Part shown: positions 6,261 to 12,294 of the stretch, piece after piece
How positions within the stretch are numbered: the first letter of the stretch is position 1
Layout of the letters: each line of letters begins with the position of its first letter
Assembly (NCBI GenBank): GCA_016932295.1
Contig: JAFGDC010000153.1
Location: 1-12,294, forward strand
Length of the DNA stretch: 12,294 bases
Direction: 5' to 3'
Source: a candidate division CSSED10-310 bacterium
Lineage (GTDB): Bacteria; CSSED10-310; JAFGDC01
Notes under the pieces: generated by a model
The model's input: only the letters and a program-made list of their open reading frames with translations
What the model was told of the DNA's origin: nothing
The model's database searches: none
Position numbers and translations under genes: made by a program

Positions 6261-7042
6261 AGTGCTTCGCGCGCTCCCGCATCGACATGGGGAGAGCGTT
6301 CTGTACCTGCTTTTTCCTGGTATTGACTGCCGGCGCTACACCCGTGCGCGGGGCATGCATGATGGAAACGGATGAAACTCGGTTCGCGCGCCAGCGGGAA
6401 ACCATGGTTCGCGATCAAATCGCAACGCGTGGCATACACTCTCCCTCAGTCCTGGCGGCCATGGGTGCCGTGGAGCGCCATCTATTCGTGCCGACCGTGG
6501 CCCAATCCATGGCGTACAGTGACCAGCCGCTTGCCATCGGCTACGGCCAGACCATATCTCAACCATATATCGTAGCCTTGATGAGCGAACTCCTGGCGGT
6601 GACACGCACACTCACCGTGCTTGAAATCGGCACTGGTTCCGGTTATCAGGCGGCGGTCCTGGCGGAACTCGGCGCCACGGTCTATTCCATCGAAATCGTG
6701 GAGCCGCTGGCCGGGGAAGCCTCGACAAGGCTGGCCGAATTGGGTTATGAGAACGTCAGTGTAAAAGCCGGTGACGGATTCCTGGGCTGGCCGGAGCATG
6801 CCCCGTTCGACCGCATCATCATCACCTGCGCCGTTCCGGGTATTCCCGAACCTCTTCGGGAGCAACTCGCGGAACACGGCAGGCTGGTGGCCCCGGTGGA
6901 AGATGCCGCCGGCCGGCAGACGCTCTCCGTTTTCGTCAAGGTGGGCGGCGAATTGAAACGTGAAGACATCATCGGTGTACGCTTCGTGCCGATGACCGGA
7001 TCACACGTGAACGATATGAACACGGAAGCTCGGATCGAATAG
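6257..7042 (+). CDS. pcm: Protein-L-isoaspartate O-methyltransferase with apparent signal peptide
   Basis: The enzyme methylates isoaspartyl residues with S-adenosylmethionine to start repair of aged proteins. It is 261 residues long as annotated, against about 210 in most bacteria; the extra length is at the N-terminus. Family motifs are ERHLFVP at 73-79, YGQTISQP at 96-103, the SAM-binding motif VLEIGTGSGYQ at 121-131, GDGFLGWP at 172-179 and FVPMTG at 243-248. The first 33 residues look like an export signal: basic MKCFARSRIDMGR, hydrophobic FCTCFFLVLTAGAT, then a polar stretch ending RGA. The ATG at 6257 overlaps the dehydrogenase stop as ATGA, indicating translational coupling, though no clear Shine-Dalgarno is present. 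An internal ATG at 6359 or 6362 would give a normal-length cytoplasmic enzyme but has only a poor ribosome site. Confidence 0.92.
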   Translation: MKCFARSRIDMGRAFCTCFFLVLTAGATPVRGACMMETDETRFARQRETMVRDQIATRGIHSPSVLAAMGAVERHLFVPTVAQSMAYSDQPLAIGYGQTISQPYIVALMSELLAVTRTLTVLEIGTGSGYQAAVLAELGATVYSIEIVEPLAGEASTRLAELGYENVSVKAGDGFLGWPEHAPFDRIIITCAVPGIPEPLREQLAEHGRLVAPVEDAAGRQTLSVFVKVGGELKREDIIGVRFVPMTGSHVNDMNTEARIE

Positions 7043-7051
7043 GAGAGAAAC

Positions 7052-8065
7052 ATGAAGGTACTGGTTACCGGAGGAGCGGGATTCGTCGGGAGCAATCTGG
7101 CCAGGCAACTGGTTCGCGAGGGATACGACGTGCGGATCATCGACAACCTGGCCCGGGCCGGTTCGGAGCACAACCTGGCCTGGCTGCAGTCGGAAATACC
7201 GCAACTGGACTTCATCCGCGGCGATCTGCGCGATATGGCCGCCGTCACACGGGCGGTGACCGGCTGCGATGCGATATTCAATCTCGCCGCCCAGGTGGCG
7301 GTGACGACATCGGTGACCGATCCCCGCCTGGATTTCGAGGTGAACCTGCTGGGCACCTTCAATGTCCTGGAGGCAGTTCGCGCAGCCGGCCGCAAGATTC
7401 CAGTCCTGTTCTCCTCAACCAACAAGGTGTACGGCAAGATGTCGGCGGTTCCGATCTGCGAACGGAACGGCAGGTACGAATACGAGGCCATGCGTGACGG
7501 CGTGTCAGAGGAAACACCGCTGGATTTCTACTCGCCCTACGGCTGTTCGAAGGGAGGCGCCGATCAGTACATTCATGATTATGGGCGTATCTTCGGCATT
7601 CCCACCGTGGTGTTCAGGATGTCGTGCATCTATGGTATCCGGCAGATGGGCAACGAAGATCAGGGTTGGGTGGCACACTTCCTCATTCAGGCGGCCAAGG
7701 GCAACCCCGTCACCATCTATGGGGACGGCAAGCAATCCCGCGACGTGCTCTGGGTCGGCGACCTGGTGTCGCTCTACATCGCCTCTCTGCGTGCCATCGA
7801 CACCGTCGACGGCCAGATTTTCAATGTCGGTGGCGGCCCCGCCAACACCATCTGCCTGCATGACCTCATCGCCATCATTCGCGAGGACTTCGGCGTCACT
7901 CTCGAAGTGAGTTATGGTGATTGGCGTCCGGGCGATCAACTGGTCTATGTGAGTGACATAGCCAAGGCAAAACGCATCCTCGGCTGGGAACCGCGCACCG
8001 ATGTCAGGCGCGGGCTCGGCCTGCTCTATGATTGGATCCAGGGAAATCTCGGCCTGTTCGCGTGA
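7052..8065 (+). CDS. NAD-dependent sugar epimerase, CDP-paratose 2-epimerase (tyvelose epimerase)-like
   Basis: This is a 337-residue extended short-chain dehydrogenase/reductase. The Rossmann loop is GGAGFVG at residues 7-13; catalytic residues lie in SSTNKVYG at 121-128 and in Y163-xxx-K167 of YSPYGCSKGGADQY. The stretches SCIYGIRQMGNEDQGWVAHF (191-210) and IYGDGKQSRDVLWVGDLV (222-239) are close to what I know of CDP-paratose 2-epimerases, which make CDP-tyvelose for O-antigen. Other NDP-sugar epimerases of the same family remain possible. The C-terminal motif DWRPGDQLVYVSDIAKAKRILGW is typical of the family. An AGGAGAG site overlapping the stop of pcm precedes the ATG by a few bases. No other sugar-nucleotide genes are in the window, so the donor sugar must be made elsewhere. 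Confidence 0.87.
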   Translation: MKVLVTGGAGFVGSNLARQLVREGYDVRIIDNLARAGSEHNLAWLQSEIPQLDFIRGDLRDMAAVTRAVTGCDAIFNLAAQVAVTTSVTDPRLDFEVNLLGTFNVLEAVRAAGRKIPVLFSSTNKVYGKMSAVPICERNGRYEYEAMRDGVSEETPLDFYSPYGCSKGGADQYIHDYGRIFGIPTVVFRMSCIYGIRQMGNEDQGWVAHFLIQAAKGNPVTIYGDGKQSRDVLWVGDLVSLYIASLRAIDTVDGQIFNVGGGPANTICLHDLIAIIREDFGVTLEVSYGDWRPGDQLVYVSDIAKAKRILGWEPRTDVRRGLGLLYDWIQGNLGLFA

Positions 8066-8077
8066 TTCCCGGGAATC
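8064..8077. repeat. Perfect 14-base palindrome at the epimerase stop codon
   Basis: GATTCCCGGGAATC is fully self-complementary and overlaps the last two bases of the TGA stop. It could be a protein-binding site or chance. With no loop and no T-run it is unlikely to be a terminator. Confidence 0.4.
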
Positions 8078-8114
8078 CCCTGCACGGTCACCGCGACCGA
8101 TGGGATAACGGCTG

Positions 8115-9416
8115 ATGATCGAAAGCATACTCGCCTTTATTGTTGTACTCGGCATTCTGGTATTCACTCACGAACTGGGCCATTTCCTTCTGGCCAAGAA
8201 GAACGATGTCAGGGTGCACGCCTTCTCTCTCGGATTCGGACCAATACTCCTCAAACACACCAGGGGAGAGACCGAATACCGCCTGTCGGCGATCCCGCTG
8301 GGAGGCTACGTCAAACTGGCTGGTGAAAATCCCGATGACATCCTCCTCGGCGATGGTCGAGACCTGCTCTCGAAATCGGTCCTACAGCGGTTCTCCATCT
8401 TCTTCGCCGGTCCGGCGATGAACATCCTCCTCGCCATCGCGGTCAATATCGCCATCGGCATCATCGGATTCAGGATCCCCGCGTACCTCGACACGGCGCC
8501 AGTCATTGAATGGGTGAGAGGTGACAGCCCGGCCGCGGCAGCCGGCCTCCAGACCGGCGATATCATCCGATCGATCGATGAGGAATCGGTGGAAACCTGG
8601 GAAGACGTATTCAAGAGCATCCGCCTGGACAGCGCCTCGTCGCACCAGGTCACAGTCGCCCGGCAGGGAATCGACGTGGAAATCCAGTACGTACCGTTGA
8701 TCGACCAATCCACCGGGTTGGCGGAAATGGATTTCGGACCGCGCCAGAGCGTCCTCATCGCGGGAGTTTCCGAGAATTTCCCCGCCGCCGCCGCCGGCAT
8801 CAGGGAGAATGACAAACTGGTCGCCATCAACGGCGAGCCGGTCTACTCTTCATACACGGTGCAACGCGCCGTCCAGGGCAGCGAAGGGCAAGCCGTCGAA
8901 GTGACCGTGGACCGCGCCGGGGAGGGTGAACAACACATCACCATCTCACCACGCTTTGACAAGGCGGCCGAGCAGTGGCTAATCGGCATCAGTTTCGTCG
9001 AACAGGTTGAGCAGGTGTATCGCAAACTGTCGCTGCCTGCGGCCGTGGCGAGAGGTTTCACGGAAACCTGGCAGTGGACCGTGCAAATCTATGCGTTTCT
9101 CGGCAAGCTGATAGTGGGCAAGGCTCCCGTGAAATCACTCGGCGGCCCGATTCTCATCGCAAAGGTCGCAGGAGAGGCATGGCGTACGGGACTCGATACG
9201 CTGCTCAACTTTCTCGCCTTCATCAGCATCAACCTGGCGGTAATCAATCTGCTGCCCATCCCGGTCCTGGATGGTGGTCACATCCTGTTCCTGCTTCCGG
9301 AAATCGTCACCAGGCGGCAGGTCAGTGAACGCACGAGGATGATCGCATCCAACATCGGCTTCGTGTTCCTGCTCGGACTCATAGCCCTGACCCTGGTAGT
9401 GGATCTCACCCGCTGA
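8115..9416 (+). CDS. rseP: RIP metalloprotease, site-2 protease
   Basis: RseP is an inner-membrane zinc protease that cuts anti-sigma factors such as RseA, and remnant signal peptides, within the membrane. The 433-residue length is normal. The zinc site HELGH is at residues 19-23 in the first transmembrane helix. The third ligand is D386 in NLLPIPVLDGGH (378-389) in a later helix. Two PDZ domains lie between them, about 125-190 (GDSPAAAAGLQTGDIIRSID) and 212-275 (NFPAAAAGIRENDKLVAING). The conserved GGPILIAK segment is at 343-350 and a final transmembrane helix is at about 408-428. The ATG at 8115 has only a weak ribosome site (GGGATAA). In many genomes rseP follows dxr or precedes bamA; neither is here, so its place next to a sugar epimerase is unusual. 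Confidence 0.97.
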   Translation: MIESILAFIVVLGILVFTHELGHFLLAKKNDVRVHAFSLGFGPILLKHTRGETEYRLSAIPLGGYVKLAGENPDDILLGDGRDLLSKSVLQRFSIFFAGPAMNILLAIAVNIAIGIIGFRIPAYLDTAPVIEWVRGDSPAAAAGLQTGDIIRSIDEESVETWEDVFKSIRLDSASSHQVTVARQGIDVEIQYVPLIDQSTGLAEMDFGPRQSVLIAGVSENFPAAAAGIRENDKLVAINGEPVYSSYTVQRAVQGSEGQAVEVTVDRAGEGEQHITISPRFDKAAEQWLIGISFVEQVEQVYRKLSLPAAVARGFTETWQWTVQIYAFLGKLIVGKAPVKSLGGPILIAKVAGEAWRTGLDTLLNFLAFISINLAVINLLPIPVLDGGHILFLLPEIVTRRQVSERTRMIASNIGFVFLLGLIALTLVVDLTR

Positions 9417-9440
9417 CCCCCGGCAATCAGCGGTCAACGC

Positions 9441-9465
9441 CAAAAACCGCAACCTGCCCAGGTTG
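9441..9465 (-). terminator. Probable Rho-independent terminator for the VWA gene
   Basis: Read on the minus strand, CAACCT-GGGC-AGGTTG forms a six-pair stem (9465-9450) followed after CGG by TTTTT (9446-9442). It lies 8 bases after the VWA stop codon. The stem is short and the T-run is slightly displaced, so strength is uncertain. A wider inverted repeat, GGTCAAC (9432-9438) with GTTGACC (9462-9468), encloses it and may serve the convergent rseP transcript as well. Confidence 0.5.
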
Positions 9466-9473
9466 ACCCGACC

Positions 9474-10790
9474 TCAACGCACCTCAACCATCGTGGTCTT
9501 GCCCGCCGTGATGACCACATCCTCCATCACCTGGCGCGTCTCCCCCGCTGCTCCCGGAATTTCCACGCGGTACGTGCCGACCGGCAAGGAAACAGGAACC
9601 CTGGAATAGACTGTCTTGACCGTGGTCCCGGTCACTGGATCCATCACTCTGCATTCACTGATGATACCCCGGGATTGGATGTACAACTTGCCGGCTGCTC
9701 TGAGTGTTACTTCCGTGAGTGCACCATTGCGGACAACGACATCCTCCTGAACTTCCGGAGGATTGGTGGGAATCTCGATCCGGTAGGTTCCGACCGGCAA
9801 TTGCACCTGGGTACGGGAATAGAATTCCTTGACCAGCGCTCCCGTGATCGGATCGTAAGCCTTGCATCCCTCGATGAACGAGTCGGTGAGTACATTCAGA
9901 AAGCCCTTACCCTCTGGTCGAAGCACCTGCTTTTCACCCTTGACGATGACGACGTCATCCACCACCTTTGGAGGATTTCCGGGCACCTCCACCCGGTACC
10001 GACCGGGTAACAGGCTGATCTCGGTCCTCGAGTAGGACTCCTTCACGAATTCACCCGTTGCCTGGTCGAATACCTTGCAATGATCGACGAAACCGGGCGT
10101 GTCGATGAACAGATAGCCGCTGTGAAGCGACGCATCCAACACCTTGCGCAAGGCTTCCTGGAGATCCAGCTTGCTCAGTGCATCGTAATAGAATCCACCG
10201 GTGATGCGAGGAATGCAGTGCAGGGTTTCACGGTTGGACTCACCGAGCTGGAACCCGATTACATGGACCGTCACATTCTTGTCGGAGCGCTTCAACTGCT
10301 CCGCCACATCACACGGCTTCCCCCCGCAACTTTCCACGCCGTCGGTGATCAGAATCACAACATTCAACTGGTTGATACCGGCGGGGAAATCTTCCATGCT
10401 CCGTTCCAGCGAATAGGCGAGGGGAGTGTAGCCGCGCGGTTCCAGGCCGGCGATCACCGTTTTCATCGCAGTCCGGTCCAGGGCCTGCACCGGAAGTTCG
10501 AGATGAGAGTCGGTGCAGTCCTTCAATTCCTTTACCGAACGATTGCCGTAGACCCTCAGGCCCACCTTGAGAGATGCGGAATCCGGTATTGCATCCACGA
10601 GATCGGCGAGCAGTTCCCTGGCGACATCGATCTTGGGTCGTTCACCTGCTGTTTCCCGCATGCTGCCGGAGGCATCCAGGATAAGTTCGATGTTGTGGCA
10701 ACGTTCAACCGCGGCACTGGCGCTCGCAGCCAGCACCACGGTCAGTAACAGCGCTGAAATCATGGTGAATACGGATGAAGCGGCAGACAT
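9474..10790 (-). CDS. Secreted VWA-domain protein with three 71-residue C-terminal repeats
   Basis: The protein has 438 residues. A signal peptide (hydrophobic ISALLLTVVLAASASA, about 11-26) indicates export. A von Willebrand factor A domain covers about 33-220 with a complete metal-ion site: DASGS at 39-43, T122 in GYTP, and D150 in ITDGVES. VWA domains usually bind protein partners through this metal. Three tandem repeats follow, about residues 222-292, 293-363 and 364-434, each patterned as Cys-x-V/A-x-D-x-x-TG ... YSR ... LPxGxYRxEIP ... DVVI. They look like PEGA-type or carboxypeptidase-regulatory-like beta domains. Cysteines C238, C309 and C380 are spaced exactly 71 residues apart. The start ATG at 10790 has GGAGG five bases upstream; longer in-frame starts lack a signal peptide at the N-terminus. 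The role is unknown; a surface or periplasmic adhesion or sensing function is a guess. Confidence 0.9.
   Translation of the reverse strand: MSAASSVFTMISALLLTVVLAASASAAVERCHNIELILDASGSMRETAGERPKIDVARELLADLVDAIPDSASLKVGLRVYGNRSVKELKDCTDSHLELPVQALDRTAMKTVIAGLEPRGYTPLAYSLERSMEDFPAGINQLNVVILITDGVESCGGKPCDVAEQLKRSDKNVTVHVIGFQLGESNRETLHCIPRITGGFYYDALSKLDLQEALRKVLDASLHSGYLFIDTPGFVDHCKVFDQATGEFVKESYSRTEISLLPGRYRVEVPGNPPKVVDDVVIVKGEKQVLRPEGKGFLNVLTDSFIEGCKAYDPITGALVKEFYSRTQVQLPVGTYRIEIPTNPPEVQEDVVVRNGALTEVTLRAAGKLYIQSRGIISECRVMDPVTGTTVKTVYSRVPVSLPVGTYRVEIPGAAGETRQVMEDVVITAGKTTMVEVR
9489..10127 (-). repeat. Three tandem 213-base coding repeats within the VWA gene
   Basis: The units are about 10127-9915, 9914-9702 and 9701-9489. 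They encode protein repeats with aligned cysteine, D-x-x-TG, YSR and LP-x-G-x-YR-x-E blocks. The exact 71-codon period of the cysteines shows duplication without indels between them. The DNA copies are diverged, so the duplication is old. Confidence 0.75.
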
Positions 10791-10795
10791 TCCTT

Positions 10796-10800
10796 CCTCC
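10796..10800 (-). promoter_or_regulatory. Shine-Dalgarno of the VWA gene
   Basis: GGAGG on the minus strand is five bases before ATG 10790 and supports this start over upstream in-frame codons. Confidence 0.7.
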
Positions 10801-10980
10801 ACTGAAATGCCGGTGGCAACCGGCAACCTGGACATGAACAGCGTTTGACCCAGGAAGCTTAGACAGGACCGGACGAATTGGCAAGAGGTTCGACAGGACT
10901 TGAGCCGCCGGTGTCCTCGCCCCCGGGCCGCTGATCTCGGCGGTTGCTTGCCCTCCCTGCCACCCCGGCGTTTCTCTAAC

Positions 10981-12294
10981 TTATCGTCTCCCACCCAGGT
11001 GACGCCGGCAAGCCAGCATACCAGACAGACCCAGCACCAGCGCCAAAAGACCCGTCGTTCCCATGGCCGGAACCGGCGCCGGCGTGGGCGTCATGGTGAC
11101 GGTCGGTGTGACGGTCGGCGTGGGGGTGTCGAGAGGGAGCCAGTTGAGATAGTAGACATCGTCGCTGACGCGGTCACCGGCTGGATTGTCGTTGCCGCCG
11201 TTGACGCAGTCGTCGCTGGCGGCGCTCGAATCGTATGGACCGTTGACGTCACCCCAGAAATTGTATTGAGCGTCTGGGCAGGTCGATGTGAAGGCATTAT
11301 AGACACCGTACAGGGTATTGCCGACGAATTGGTTGGCATCGTCGATGGTGCCGCCGATCACCGGCAGTGCACTGTCGGTGATGTAGACGCCGTAAAGCTG
11401 ATTGCTGAGCACGCACTGGCTGATGGTGGGGGTGGTGTCTGCGCCTGTGGCGTAGATGCCGTATTGGGTGTTGCTCTGTAGGGTGCAGGAGATGATCATC
11501 GGGCTCGCCGCATTGGTGCAGTAGATGCCGGCGCCGCTGCAGTTACGGATCGTGCTGTGGTTGATCTGCGGGGAAGCCGCGTTGCAGTAGATGCCTTCGT
11601 TACTGTCATAGCCGCCGTATTCGATCACCGCATAGTCGAGCCTGCAGAGGGCGTCCACCGCGTAGTTGTCGAAGTAGATGCCGTCCCATTCGCCGGTACT
11701 CAACGGCGGGTAGTTGGCGTCGTTGTAGGTGAAGATCACAGGATCGTCGTCAGTGCCGTTGACCAGCAGTGCGCCGGGCTGCCAGTCGACGTTGTAGCCG
11801 ATCATGAGATGATAGTAGCGATTGAACTGCATGACCGTGCCGGCATCGATGGTAAGCGTCGCCGGCGAACCACCGGTCCCGGCCACGGTTACGTTACCGT
11901 TGATGAGGTAGGGAACCGGGCAGGATCGCCAGCGGCAGTCGACGGCTATGTGGTCGCCGTACACGTTCACCTTCTGGTACAAGTTGCCATCATAGGTGTT
12001 GTCGTAAATGTTGTTGATATGCCGGGCGTAACAGGTCACGGGATAGCTGTTGTTGGCGTTGAAGCTGTTGCCGGTGACGACGGGGGCGCAGTCGGGCGTT
12101 GCCACATACACGCCGTAGCTGCCATTGCTCTCGAAGGTGCTGTTCGTGACAACCGGGTTGCTCGCCCCGCTTACGTGGAGCCCATAATTTCCGTTGCTCT
12201 CGATGCTGCTGCTGTCGATCTCGGGGGCGCTGCCGTTGACAACCTGTATGCCGTGGCCCGTGTTATCGCTGAAGGTGCACCCCGTTACCGTGGG
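10981..12294 (-). CDS. Secreted parallel beta-helix repeat protein, C-terminal part (runs off the window)
   Basis: The frame is open from the window end, so 437 residues are seen and the N-terminus lies beyond 12294. It consists of right-handed beta-helix turns of about 22-24 residues with repeated GIY/GVY and N-C-T/S motifs, for example GNYGLHVSGASNPVVTNSTFESNGSYGVYVAT, EGIYCNAASPQINHSTIRNC and AGIYCTNAASPMIISCTLQSN. A central module (LINGNVTVAGTGGSPATLTIDAGTVMQF ... LLVNGTDDDPVIFTY ... WDGIYFDN) is common in large secreted beta-helix proteins. The C-terminus has a Thr-Pro stalk (PTPTVTPTVTMTPTPAP), then PVPAMG, a transmembrane helix (TTGLLALVLGLSGMLA) and a basic end (CRRHLGGRR). This is the layout of PEP-CTERM-like sorting tags. 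It may be a surface or matrix protein or a polysaccharide-binding or -degrading protein; no catalytic residues are identifiable. Confidence 0.87.
   Translation of the reverse strand, partial: PTVTGCTFSDNTGHGIQVVNGSAPEIDSSSIESNGNYGLHVSGASNPVVTNSTFESNGSYGVYVATPDCAPVVTGNSFNANNSYPVTCYARHINNIYDNTYDGNLYQKVNVYGDHIAVDCRWRSCPVPYLINGNVTVAGTGGSPATLTIDAGTVMQFNRYYHLMIGYNVDWQPGALLVNGTDDDPVIFTYNDANYPPLSTGEWDGIYFDNYAVDALCRLDYAVIEYGGYDSNEGIYCNAASPQINHSTIRNCSGAGIYCTNAASPMIISCTLQSNTQYGIYATGADTTPTISQCVLSNQLYGVYITDSALPVIGGTIDDANQFVGNTLYGVYNAFTSTCPDAQYNFWGDVNGPYDSSAASDDCVNGGNDNPAGDRVSDDVYYLNWLPLDTPTPTVTPTVTMTPTPAPVPAMGTTGLLALVLGLSGMLACRRHLGGRR

Noticed and set aside
10845..10880. Possible promoter for the VWA gene: TTGCCA, 17 bases, TAAGCT on the minus strand
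   Set aside because: The -10 box matches only three of six bases. The VWA gene needs a promoter or read-through from the beta-helix gene, but this site is too weak to annotate.
10791..10980. Terminator or small gene between the beta-helix and VWA genes
   Set aside because: Only a short CCGC/GCGG stem without a T-run and no supported open frame were seen.
11090..11135. Short tandem DNA repeats (GACGGTCGG and similar) as a CRISPR or regulatory array
   Set aside because: They encode the Thr-Pro stalk of the beta-helix protein in frame; there are no spacers.

Overview
The window is bacterial DNA of fairly high GC from a diderm (Gram-negative) organism. The diderm call rests on two lipoproteins with lipobox-type signals, a LolB-like protein, an RseP site-2 protease and an O-antigen-type sugar epimerase. 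Gene order at the left end (TPR protein, lolB, ispE, tRNA-Gln, pth) matches a neighbourhood known from Gamma- and Deltaproteobacteria. The secreted proteins at the right end (VWA with repeats; beta-helix with a Thr-Pro stalk and a C-terminal membrane/basic tail) look more like deltaproteobacterial or uncultured candidate-phylum genomes. I cannot name the genus.

Left block, minus strand, about 3820 down to 1: a consensus sigma-70 promoter drives a TPR-repeat lipoprotein, an overlapping lolB-like gene, ispE overlapping lolB by one base, a tRNA-Gln(TTG) that starts at the base after the ispE stop codon, and the first 75 codons of pth. Compared with the usual order, prs and rplY are missing between the tRNA and pth. 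This looks like one transcript combining envelope lipoproteins, isoprenoid precursor synthesis and translation housekeeping.

Centre-left, about 3821-4387: roughly 570 bases with no convincing gene but several inverted repeats, including a nested set of stems at 4144-4286. It may be a structured RNA or the relic of a mobile element.

Plus-strand block, about 4388-9416: a probable promoter leads into five closely spaced genes: a small two-helix membrane protein with a zinc-ribbon-like tail, a CoA-acylating aldehyde dehydrogenase whose C-terminus resembles a microcompartment encapsulation peptide, an L-isoaspartyl methyltransferase with an apparent export signal, a CDP-paratose/tyvelose-type 2-epimerase, and RseP. 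The genes share no obvious pathway beyond a leaning towards envelope and stress functions.

Right block, minus strand, 12294 down to 9474: the C-terminal 437 residues of a secreted parallel beta-helix protein, then a secreted VWA protein with three 71-residue C-terminal repeats. A small hairpin followed by a T-run lies between the convergent rseP and VWA genes.

I found no CRISPR array, intact insertion sequence, phage gene or recognised defence system. The best candidates for something unusual are the structured intergenic region, the orphan encapsulation-like tail on the aldehyde dehydrogenase next to the small zinc-ribbon membrane protein and exported-type methyltransferase, and the VWA/triple-repeat protein.
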